A DNA stretch of 64,000 nucleotides, taken from assembly GCA_963682025.1 (NCBI GenBank), contig OY821521.1, forward strand, positions 118,456,012-118,520,011. The letters run 5' to 3'. Positions 22,735 through 31,135 of this stretch are shown here, in pieces. Both the position numbers and the translations under genes were made by a program. The notes beneath the pieces were generated by a model. That model was not told the origin of the DNA and searched no databases. It was given only the letters and a program-made list of their open reading frames with translations. The stretch comes from Cordilura impudica. Taxonomy: Eukaryota; Arthropoda; Insecta; Diptera; Scathophagidae. How positions within the stretch are numbered: position 1 is the stretch's first letter; each line of letters opens with the position of its first letter.

Positions 22735-24203
22735 TTAAAATGATTTGTTAAATTTGTAAAAATGATGATTGAAGATTTAAAATTATCAGTAGTATAAAAA
22801 TTACGATTTCAAGGGTTACCAATTAATGGGTTGTTTATCGAAAATTGATAGTTTTTGTTCAGTGTGAATGGAAATTACAAAGTATGTATAGATTTAATTC
22901 TGGGTCAAGTCGTTTCAAAACGGAAATACCTTGAATAGCATCTCCATTTAAGATTTAAGTTTTAATTACGGCGATACTTTAAACCTATATTATACGTTTT
23001 AGCTATAGACACATGTCAATAAAATTATTTAGTTGATTGGTGTGTTAAATTTTTTTCGTTGAAATTTCACCACTAATACATTAGAAATAACCGATGCTGT
23101 AATAATATTCGTAATATGAATGATATAAATAAATTTGATTGTTTCCTTTTGTAATACTTTGTAGAGTTTTATTTATATTTTCTTGACAATTTCTTGTTTT
23201 AAAAATGACGATTTTGGCGATTTAGTTTCCAAAATTGTCGATTTTCAGAAGATTTTATTAGCAGCACTGGTGGGTAACATAGAAGAGAGAAAATTGTGTG
23301 TGGGTTTGTATAAAATGAGAAAGATTAAATTTTGTTTGTGTATTTCGCATAGCTTTGTATGGAGTGCTATGTGTGTGATTATTTCAGCGTTACAGAATCA
23401 GTCAGTCAGTCAGTGAGTCAGGGATCAGCGTAAATATATATAAGATAATTAATAAACTCAAATATGTACGAGTATATACATATGTATCATTTACTAAATT
23501 ACTATAAGAATACATCCACAAAATTAATATGAAATAATTAAATACTGTAAATTAAATTGACTTAACTTTTGAAATTAATCATATATTTTTGTATTACTTA
23601 CTAAGTTACTATAAAAATAAATGCAAAAAAATTAATATACTTTTGAAATTAATAATGAATATTGCAGACAGCAAATAGTTTATTAAAATGAATGATAGGA
23701 TCATTCTAATTAAAACGGGAGGTGGCATAGCCATCCCATAATATATGTTAATTAAATAATTTTAAAATATAACAAATAATCATTTTAAATACATGTTAAT
23801 TAAATAATCTCGAAATATATAATAAAATAAATAACCATTAAAACAATTATTGTACCACTAAACAATCTTATTATTTTACTATATTTTTATTGAAAAACAA
23901 TAACGTTAATTTAATAATCCTATTGTAATTATTTCTAAGCAAAACAATAAATATATTCATTTTCAAAGGAACCGGACATGTCTATAATTCTATACTAAAT
24001 TCAAATCAAATTACTTAGCTTTAATTAAAAAAAAATACGTCTTTAATTTTAGTAATAAATAAGACAAGAAAATACATAATCATGCAAATTTATATATCAT
24101 TATCATTTTTAACATATGTTAAACTCCTGAACGTATTAAGCGCAGAAATCCAGAAAATACGATAACTAATTCTATGAATGACAAGATCATTCAAATTAAA
24201 AAT

Positions 24204-24456
24204 TGTTGTTGCGTATTGACTTGATTTCTGCTGTGTTATGAATTCGGAGTATAACACAGAGAAATCCAATAGTCATGTGTGTGTATGTTTTCAGGTATTT
24301 TTATACACTATCAATAAAACTATGTAAAAATTGAAGAATAAAAAGAATTGAAATAATAAAGAATAATTAATTAATCATTGGACACTAAACAGAAGTGGTG
24401 TTGTTATTTTTTGGTTTTAAACTTACAATAATATCATTACGGAGATATGTTATCAC
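24204..24456 (+). repeat. Gypsy-1 3' LTR (or its matching part)
   Basis: 253 bases matching 13343-13595 with about seven differences by eye. The sequence just before it (ATTCAAATTAAAAA) is not a convincing polypurine tract, so the true LTR may extend further left, or this end may be rearranged. Confidence 0.7.
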
Positions 24457-24820
24457 TTTAACCTAAACTAACCCCTCAAATTATACTCAGTAAGATATAT
24501 TCGAGCCCGGGACTTCTATTGGCCCAACCAACCATCTTTGGGTGGATAATTTCTGCCCAATCCCCTCTATAAGGGTCAGGTCTCATGGACCTCTTAATAA
24601 AGCTCCAGCTCTGCTGGTCAGGTCCCTTGGACCTCCTAATAAACTTTAATAATAAGCATTTTTTGAAAAAATAATAATAATATTAATAATTATGAATTAA
24701 GAAACAGAAAAGCTCACTTGAACTATACGTCTCTTTTCTTACATAAATTATGCTATATTATTTTTAAGTTTACTCTTAAGTTTGTTGCACCATATTTGGA
24801 TGCTGCAAGGTGGCCGGCAA
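24457..24820 (+). other. BEL-1 3' end with polypurine tract
   Basis: Sequence between the Gypsy-1 LTR and the BEL-1 3' LTR. It holds two copies of GGTCAGGTCTCATGGACCTC-like sequence 42 bases apart (24574 and 24616). It ends AAGGTGGCCGGCAA (24807-24820) directly against the LTR, in the place and form of a BEL polypurine tract. Confidence 0.65.
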
Positions 24821-25220
24821 TGTTTAAACACAAATACTTAATTTTGTACATATTCTTCAATTTATAACATTTTTAAACGGTGACCCCTTTTTGGGTTAAT
24901 AACTAGTTAAAATCTATTTAACTCCCCTTTTTAACATCTTTGTTAGGAGTTTTTACACAGATTCTAACTAGTAGAACCGTTAACGGTACTTGTAAACATT
25001 GTTTGTCACCCTCTTACATCCTTAACTCATAATAATTAGTCTAGTATCTTTTCGGCTTTTCATCGTACCACTACGAGAAACCTGCGACTTTTTCTTCTCT
25101 ATATCACTTTTGTACAAAAGGTAAAATTTAAATAAATATATTTGAGAACTTTTATCTCATTTTTAATTAATTGAAAAATTTATGTTTTTATTTATATATT
25201 TTCGCATTTGACGGCAAACA
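24821..25220 (+). repeat. BEL-1 3' LTR
   Basis: 400 bp, TGTTTAAACAC to GGCAAACA, matching 1291-1689. It is preceded by a PPT-like run and followed by GATGT, close to the GAAGT before the 5' LTR. The plus-strand Jockey coding sequence resumes immediately after it. Confidence 0.92.
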
Positions 25221-25617
25221 GATGTTTTCCAAGGTTTTCTCTCCAAAAATTTAACTTTGTCGGTTACGACGATATGCATCCAAATTTTATAAACTTAATA
25301 TTGCATTTCTTGTTGAAATATTTAACTTACTTTTTAAGTTCTATAATAATAACAAGCACATTCCCTACAATGTGGAAATTCGCCAAAATAGTTCCAGTTC
25401 CGAAGGCTAGACATGATTATCAGCCGATTGCATTCTTGTCATATTTCTCGAAAGATTTTGAAAGACTAATCCAAAAACAAATGTTGCATCATGTTCTTGA
25501 CAGAGGTTTAATTACTAGTCGCCAATCTGGCTTTAGGCCGAAACATAGTTGCATAACATCTTGCAGATGTTATAGAAGACATTAGGAGTAATATTGACGA
25601 TGATCAGGTCACGTTTT
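25221..25617 (+). pseudogene. Jockey-type element, middle part (RT start)
   Basis: Continuation of the element left at 1290. It reads NFVGYDDMHPNFINLILHF, FPTMWKFAKIVPVPK and ERLIQKQMLHHVLDRGLITS, then SRQSGFRPKHSC, which are the first RT blocks of Jockey-clade elements. The same blocks appear in the minus-strand relative at 29313-28900. Reading stops at 25617 (DDQVTF) where the minus-strand element starts with its A-rich tail, and continues at 29315 with FLILLDHSKAFDA. Frameshifts near 25560 and the insertions leave it dead. Confidence 0.82.
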
Positions 25618-25846
25618 ATTTATTTTTATTTTATTTATTTATTTATTTCGAATTCCCATACAACAAGACATAAAATCTTATAATTAAAGTACAGGCTTAG
25701 TACTAGGTACATAGTAGTAAGGGAATTTATCATTGTGTATAATAACAATTAAAAATAATAAAAATATAATAACAAAATAAAATAATAATAAAAAAAGTTT
25801 AATATAAAAATTAGTTATTTAAAAACGATTTAAAATTGAAAACCAA

Positions 25847-26633
25847 TTAATTATAGAAATTAAAGAGGGCCATTTTTTTTTGCATTGCGTTGCTTATGAA
25901 CTGAATGTTTAAAGTTAGCAAGTTCCAAGGACGAATTGAATTAATAACAAACTGCCATTCAGATGTTAGTGTTCGATGTCTAATTGGTATTAAATCATTT
26001 GTTCTGCGAGATCGAGTGAACGATATTCTATTAAAAAGATAAGAAGGTTCACGGGTATATATAATTCTATGTAAAAAATTCAAGGTACGTATTTAAGTAA
26101 ATCACAGAAACTAACTCCAAAAATTTTTTTTAAACTGGTGTAATATGATCATACTTCTTCAGGCCGTAAACATACCTTAGTATGGCGTTATAAGCTTTCT
26201 CCAATTCATTGCAACTCGTATAATCACAGCTCGAAAAAACTTCACATCCGTATAGCAAAGTTGGCATTATATTTATATGTTTTTGCAAGTAATAACCGAA
26301 TCTTAACCGGTGTAAAGTATTGTGTCTTCCACAGAATTCGTAGCATAGCATATATTTTTCCAGCAGCTGTGTTTATGTGATCAGCCCATGTAAGATTATT
26401 ATTAAAAATTATACCAAGATTCTTTGTTGTTCTTACAATCTCATTTGCTTGAATGTTTAGCATAACTTCCGGTTCAAAAGTTGATTTCTTGGTTTTTGGA
26501 TTTATCACCACACTTAGATTTGCTGGGATTCAAGCGAAGGCCATTGGATGAAGCCCACATAAAAACACGGTTTAAGTCCTCATTTAGTTTACTCAAGCAA
26601 TCATCAGTATTTTTGTTGTTATTACATTTATAA
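25847..26633 (-). pseudogene. minus-strand Jockey RT, C-terminal part
   Basis: From 26633 down to 25847 the minus strand reads, over several frames, LSKLNEDLNRVFMWASSNGL...LNPSKSKC, then VRTTKNLGIIFNNNLTWADHI, LLYGCEVFSS and ELEKAYNAILRYVYGLKK, and finally PSYLFNRISF...RTNDLIPIRHRT. These are the thumb and C-terminal blocks of Jockey-clade ORF2, continuing from the palm at 28250. Frame changes near 26480, 26350 and 26130 make it non-functional. Confidence 0.8.
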
Positions 26634-26635
26634 TA

Positions 26636-27941
26636 ACGGGTGATTTTTTTGAGGTTAGGATTTTCATGCATTAGTATTTGACAGATCACGTGGGATTTCA
26701 GACATGGTGTCAAAGAGAAAGATGCTCAGTATGCTTTGACATTTCATCATGAATAGACTTACTAACGAGCAACGCTTGCAAATCATTGAATTTTATTACC
26801 AAAATCAGTGTTCGGTTCGAAATGTGTTTCGCGCTTTACGTCCGATTTATGGTCTACATAATCGACCAAGTGAGCAAACAATTAATGCGATTGTGACCAA
26901 GTTTCGCACTCAGTTTACTTTATTGGACATTAAACCAACCACACGAATGCGTACAGTGCGTACAGAAGAGAATATTGCGTCTGTTTCTGAGAGTGTTACT
27001 GAAGACCGTGAAATGTCGATTCGTCGCCGTTCGCAGCAATTGGGTTTGTGTTATTCGACCACATGGAAGATTTTACGCAAAGATCTTGGTGTAAAACCGT
27101 ATAAAATACAGCTCGTGCAAGAACTGAAGCCGAACGATCTGCCACAACGTCTAATTTTCAGTGAATGGGCCCTAGAAAAGTTGGCAGAAAATCCGCTTTT
27201 TTATCGACAAATTTTGTTCAGCGATGAGGCTCATTTCTGGTTGAATGGCTTCGTAAATAAGCAAAATTGCCGTATTTGGAGTGAAGAGCAACCAGAAGCC
27301 GTTCAAGAACTGCCCATGCATCCCGAAAAATGCACTGTTTGGTGTGGTTTGTACGCTGGTGGAATCATTGGACCGTATTTTTTCAAAGATGCTGTTGGAC
27401 GCAACGTTACGGTGAATGGCGATCGCTATCGTTCGATGCTAACAAACTTTTTGTTGCCAAAAATGGAAGAACTGAACTTGGTTGACATGTGGTTTCAACA
27501 AGATGGCGCTACATGCCACACAGCTCGCGATTCTATGGCCATTTTGAGGGAAAACTTCGGAGAACAATTCATCTCAAGAAATGGACCGGTAAGTTGGCCA
27601 CCAAGATCATGCGATTTGACGCCTTTAGACTATTTTTTGTGGGGCTACGTCAAGTCTAAAGTCTACAGAAATAAGCCAGCAAGTATTCCAGCTTTGGAAG
27701 ACAACATTTCCGAAGAAATTCGGGCTATTCCGGCCGAAATGCTCGAAAAAGTTGCCCAAAATTGGACTTTCCGAATGGACCACCTAAGACGCAGCCGCGG
27801 TCAACTTTTAAATGAAATTATCTTCAAAAAGTAAATGTCATGGACCAATCTAACGTTTCAAATAAAGAACCGATGAGATTTTGCAAATTTTATGCGTTTT
27901 TTTTTTTAAAAAAGTTATCAAGCTCTTAAAAAATCACCCGT
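26636..27941 (+). mobile_element. rosa-type mariner transposon, intact
   Basis: 1306 bp with perfect 14 bp inverted termini ACGGGTGATTTTTT / AAAAAATCACCCGT and the TA duplication expected for mariner (26634-26635 and 27942-27943). It contains a single uninterrupted transposase gene. It interrupts the minus-strand Jockey element between its YADD palm and thumb blocks. Intact ends and gene suggest a young, perhaps still mobile copy. Confidence 0.93.
26749..27834 (+). CDS. mariner transposase (rosa group, DD41D-type spacing)
   Basis: 361 residues, the usual mariner length, with no stop or frameshift. Two N-terminal helix-turn-helix regions (residues about 5-55 and 85-120, the latter with SIRRRSQQLGLCYSTTWKIL) would bind the inverted termini. 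The catalytic domain has LFSDEAHFW (Asp159), QQDGATCHTA (Asp252) and SCDLTPLDYFLWG. The last motif gives 36 residues to its first Asp (289) or 41 to its second (294). Spacing 41 is that described for the rosa mariners, first found in a fruit fly. The enzyme cuts the element out and joins it to TA sites in nuclear DNA. The start ATG follows the 113-base 5' terminal region; no nearer ATG fits. It is the only large intact ORF of any element here. Confidence 0.93.
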   Translation: MNRLTNEQRLQIIEFYYQNQCSVRNVFRALRPIYGLHNRPSEQTINAIVTKFRTQFTLLDIKPTTRMRTVRTEENIASVSESVTEDREMSIRRRSQQLGLCYSTTWKILRKDLGVKPYKIQLVQELKPNDLPQRLIFSEWALEKLAENPLFYRQILFSDEAHFWLNGFVNKQNCRIWSEEQPEAVQELPMHPEKCTVWCGLYAGGIIGPYFFKDAVGRNVTVNGDRYRSMLTNFLLPKMEELNLVDMWFQQDGATCHTARDSMAILRENFGEQFISRNGPVSWPPRSCDLTPLDYFLWGYVKSKVYRNKPASIPALEDNISEEIRAIPAEMLEKVAQNWTFRMDHLRRSRGQLLNEIIFKK

Positions 27942-27943
27942 TA

Positions 27944-28247
27944 TTAATAGGCTAGGCGATTTCTTGTGACCGATGTTTTGTTCTACCGTTTTATCCCGAT
28001 TGTGACCAAACGTATATTATTTGAATGGTATTTCTTTTTAGCCGTTTTGTAGATTTACAGATTTTTAAATTTTTCCTTTATTTTGAGTAAATTGCATTTA
28101 AATTTGCTACTAACACATACATAAAATTATACAATATGCTATGTGCGTGTTTATTCAATTTGTTAATGTGTTTGTAATAAAAACGAGTTTCTTTTTTTTT
28201 GTTGATTTGTGAATTGGCTATAATTGATTAACATAACTTAAGGGTCT
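27944..28247. other. unexplained 300 bp within the minus-strand Jockey element
   Basis: Lies between the mariner and the RT palm. It reads as neither RT nor mariner, is AT-rich, and probably is another small insertion. No termini were recognised. Confidence 0.35.
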
Positions 28248-29313
28248 TTATTTAATGAAAAAATAAAATCTCCTAGAATTTGCACTCGAATGTCTAGGGC
28301 TCGAATCTGCCAGTATGTATAATTGAACATCATCAGCATAGATATGAACACTGCTGTACATTAGTTGCTCTGGTAAATCGTTGACGTATGTTGTAAAAAG
28401 TAGAGGACCAAGGATTGATCCTTGAGGAACACCTTTCGATATTGGCAGTGGTCGTGATATTTTTTTATTAGCAAAGACTGACTGTTTACGATCCAATAAG
28501 TAGGACACGATTAATCGAGTGGACGACAAAGAAAATTTAAACAAAGTTTGCAGTTTCATACAAAGAATTCCATGATCAACCATGTCGAATGCCTTAGAGT
28601 GATCTAATAAAACAAGAAATGACATGAAACCATCATCAATATTACTCAGTATTTCCTCAGTATATTTCGATATTGGCAGTGGTCGTGATATTTTTTATTA
28701 GCAAAGACTGACTGTTTACGATCCAATAAGTAGGACACGATTAATCGAGTGGACGACAAAGAAAATTTAAACAAAGTTTGCAGTTTCATACAAAGAATTC
28801 CATGATCAACCATGTCGAATGCCTTAGAGTGATCTAATAAAACAAGAAATGACATGAAACCATCATCAATATTACTCAGTATTTCCTCGTGACATCAATA
28901 AGCGCAGTTCCGCAACTATACTTAGGCCGTAAACCTGACTGTCTGCTTGTAAGTAAGCCATTACTATTTATGTACTCGTACATTTGCTTATGCAGTAGCT
29001 TCTCAAATACTTTTGATAGAAATGGTTATATAAAACTAGGTCGGTACTCATTACTAGATTTTGGTGTAGGTATTATTTTAGCATACTTCCAATTAGCAGG
29101 AAAAATACTTTTAGTTATATTGTTGAATATGAATGTGACATATGGTAACACAGGAAGAATAGCTTTTAGAAAATTTGGGTGAATATTATCAAATCCTACA
29201 GCATTTGACTTAACAGCTAGGCAACTACTTGATACATCATCTTGTGTTACACAATTAAAACTAAATTGTTGACTCTGCTCAGTGATAGGTTGATTATAAA
29301 AATTACTATTCAA
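28248..29313 (-). pseudogene. minus-strand Jockey RT, N-terminal and palm blocks
   Basis: From 29313 down: SNAVGFDNIHPNFLKAILP, FPANWKYAKIIPTPK, then SRQSGLRPKYSCGTAL-like and FLVLLDHSKAFDMVDHGIL (RT block with the first catalytic Asp), LPISKGVPQGSILGPLLF and YADDVQLYI (catalytic YADD, about 28350-28330). The segment from the DHSKAFD block to the VFANKK block occurs twice because of a 231 bp tandem duplication. The left copy (28434-28664) continues into GVPQGS; the right copy (28665-28888) is one T shorter and shifts frame. It is a dead copy of the same family as the plus-strand element. Confidence 0.85.
28434..28888. repeat. 231 bp tandem duplication inside Jockey RT
   Basis: 28434-28664 is repeated at 28665-28888 almost without change. 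Both begin TTTCGATATTGGCAGTGG and end TATTACTCAGTATTTCCTC; the left copy has extra AGTATA at its end, and a T run is one base shorter in the right copy. The near-identity means the event is recent, or it is an assembly artefact. Confidence 0.9.
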
Positions 29314-29314
29314 A

Positions 29315-29760
29315 GGTACGTTTTTAATACTTCTAGACCATTCAAAAGCCTTCGACGCAGTTCTTCATGGAACACTTTTCATCTTCTTCGATTAAGTTAA
29401 TTTCAACTTATTTGAATGGAAGATATCAACCTGTTTTTAATTACTCGCATTGTTTAACATGGCTAGCGGTCACAAGAGAAGTTCCGCAAGGATCAATCCT
29501 TGGACCACTACTATATACTATATACTCCAACGACTTACCAATGCATTTGAGTTTCATGAACATACAAATGTATGCTGATAACGTTCAGCTTTTTATTGGC
29601 TGCAAAGTTTCTGCAATTAACGATTGTATTTCAAAGATAAACTCTGACCTATCAAAAGTCTACGAATGGGCAACTGCTAATGGATTAGGCTTTAAAATCT
29701 TTAAAATCAAAATGCATTTCTATATCTAGAAGAGCAGTAGAATCCATAAATAGTTTAGGT
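29315..29760 (+). pseudogene. Jockey-type element, 3' part of RT
   Basis: Third piece of the plus-strand element. It reads FLILLDHSKAFDAVLHGTLF, then in a new frame ISTYLNGRYQPVF, VPQGSILGPLLYTIYSNDL, MYADNVQLFIG (YADD changed to YADN, about 29568) and YEWATANGLG, then LKSKCISISRRAVESINSLG to about 29750. At least two frameshifts occur and the fourth residue of the catalytic YADD is Asn. It ends where an R1-like sequence begins. Confidence 0.82.
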
Positions 29761-29764
29761 ATAC

Positions 29765-30576
29765 AACGTGGATCTTCTGACATTGATGTGGTCCATGGCC
29801 CCTACCTCTACAGAGGTAGGACCGACGTATCTGGCCTACGTGTTGGTAATGAAATATTGCCATCATGGGGGCATGCATACGCGTTCTGCTGGGCAAGTTC
29901 TTTCCAAGGGTGGAGGCTCCTATCCATCTTCCTTTTCAGGGGGTGGATCCACCTCCTCCGTTGGACAGAACTGAGTTAGAGTTAAGCATTTGTCAGGCGC
30001 GGAGTAGAAAGTCTCCAGGTATGGATGGAATGACCGGAGAGATGTGTAAAAGCATCTGGAAGGCCATTCCTGAGTACTTGTTGGCAATCTATGAAAAGTG
30101 TGTATCAGAGGGGTATTTTCCACATCCGTGGAAGATAGCCCGTGTCGTTGTTTTGCTTAAGTCACCCGATAGGATCAGGAGCAATCCTCGCTCCTATAGG
30201 GGCACCAGTCTGCTTCCGGTGCTTGGAAAAGTATTGGAAAGGATTATGGTGAAAAGGCTTCAGGAGAGGATCGACCAGGGCACATGCGTGTGGAAATTTG
30301 GCTTTGAAAGTGGTAGGAGTGTAGATGACGCCTGGCATCACGTTAAAACGTGTGTCGGTAGGACAGAGGCAGGATATGTCCTTGGAATCTTTATTGATTC
30401 ATATTTTGTGCATATGCACGTTCTACTCGGACATACGGGACCTAGATTCTCTAAGTGTCGTATTGACGGACGATGGTTGTGATGTCAGTAGTGTGCTTGT
30501 GAGTGATGAGAGAGTGCGTTGTATGAATGAGTTTGCGTGTGAAGTCTTCAAAAGAAGACGTTTAAGAAGGGTTTAA
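29765..30576 (+). pseudogene. R1-clade non-LTR retrotransposon, RT fragment with internal deletion
   Basis: The ORF 29865-30482 reads LLGKFFPRVEAPI, then RSRKSPGMDGMTGEMCKSIW, PHPWKIARVVVLLKSPDR, SYRGTSLLPVLGKVLERIMV and KFGFESGRSVDDAWHHV, matching the first RT blocks of R1-type elements. After YVLGIFIDSYF the palm is missing. The next coding-like part (about 30420-30576), ending FKRRRLRRV, looks like the ORF's C-terminal end, so an internal deletion probably removed the palm, thumb and zinc region. R1 elements normally sit in 28S rRNA genes; no rRNA sequence flanks this one. Markedly more GC-rich than its surroundings. Confidence 0.75.
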
Positions 30577-31135
30577 TCGCACACGTATGTTTACGTCCAC
30601 AGGATGTACTCATGCGTGTGTACCCAGGACCTTCTAGAAGGCCTTAGTTGTGTACCTATACACTCACCCACAGGGTGTGTGTATGGGTGTGGGACTAGGG
30701 CCTTCGAATGGCCACCAGTACATAGCTGTTTGGAGCCATACTGGTAGTAGCTTTGCTACGAAGCTGACCGGAAGCTATATATTTATATATATATCTGGTA
30801 CCACGGGAAGTCAGATGCCCCTGGAATCTTTGACTGACTGCGGGTACGGCCCCTTGGGGAGTATCGTGGTGGCTGTGGTTTATACCCAAATCGCGGGGAG
30901 AGCATAGCTCGATGTGGAGTTGCATTCAACCGGGTGCTGTGACCCTAGAACAGCAGAGGTGTGTAAGGTAGGCCTCGATTCCCCACCAAGGAGTGGGATT
31001 TGTTGCCCAAATGCACAAATCTTGAATTGGTACCGGAGTGTAGTTCACTACACAATGGGGCGGTGGTCGGCGCATATTCCGATCCAGTGTTCAGAGCACC
31101 GTGAGGTTATGTCAACGAGACGGGTACTCACGTTA
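30577..31135 (+). other. 3' untranslated part of the R1-like element
   Basis: GC-rich sequence continuing from the R1-like coding fragment to the start of BEL-2. It has no ORF of protein-like character and no A-rich tail. The right boundary, near 31135, is where BEL reverse transcriptase is first readable on the minus strand. Confidence 0.45.

Larger units (their letters stand above)
20381..24203. other. AT-rich 3' part of Gypsy-1, mostly unexplained
   Basis: 3.8 kb with no protein-like ORF. It begins with an A-rich purine run (20383-20408, AAAAGGAAAAGG) that would suit a polypurine tract. It holds one pogo-like terminus (21240-21315), unplaced sequence at 21500-22050 that looks like another element interior, a 45 bp tandem duplication (22645-22734), and two similar ~29 bp stretches (about 23692 and 24176), the first followed by GGGAGGTGG. 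The related Gypsy-2 has only about 270 bases between pol and LTR, so most of this is inserted or expanded DNA. Confidence 0.5.
13343..24456 (+). mobile_element. Gypsy-1: mdg1/412-like Gypsy LTR element inside BEL-1
   Basis: Bounded by 253 bp direct repeats (13343-13595 and 24204-24456). Order: LTR, PBS, leader with four-copy repeat and small ORFs, gag, protease, RT, RNase H, integrase, long AT-rich 3' part, LTR. It has the same gene order and primer site as Gypsy-2. The 11 kb span is too long for this group, and 20400-24200 must hold other insertions or expansions. LTR copies differ at about seven sites by eye. No clear target duplication was found: the flanks are CGCAAT and TTTAA. Confidence 0.75.
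1291..25220 (+). mobile_element. BEL-1: BEL/Pao LTR retrotransposon carrying nested insertions
   Basis: Two direct LTRs (1291-1689 and 24821-25220) bound one BEL/Pao element read left to right: LTR, PBS, 5' leader, gag, protease, RT, RNase H, integrase, a further 3' ORF, PPT, LTR. Flanks GAAGT (1286-1290) and GATGT (25221-25225) look like a 5 bp target duplication with one change. The element sits inside a Jockey-type element whose coding sequence resumes after the right LTR. Two later insertions inflate it to about 24 kb: a Transib in gag and an mdg1-like Gypsy after the 3' ORF. LTRs differ at roughly ten sites by eye, so the insertion is old but not ancient. Confidence 0.88.
25618..29314 (-). 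mobile_element. minus-strand Jockey-type non-LTR element, 5'-truncated
   Basis: Inserted into the plus-strand Jockey element. The 3' end is the A-rich ATAAATAAATA tail read on the minus strand (25618-25650); the 5' end is truncated in the region just before RT at 29313. It is flanked by GGTCACGTTTT (25607-25617) and GGTACGTTTTT (29315-29325), a target duplication with one missing base. It contains an intact mariner (26636-27941), about 300 bases of unexplained sequence (27944-28247) and an internal 231 bp duplication. Confidence 0.85.

Noticed and set aside
23726..24456. A longer, ~730 bp 3' LTR for Gypsy-1 starting at TGGCATAGCC after GGGAGGTGG
   Set aside because: The corresponding 475 bases are absent left of the 5' copy (12868-13342 is BEL sequence), so only the 253 bp match is supported; left as a possibility.
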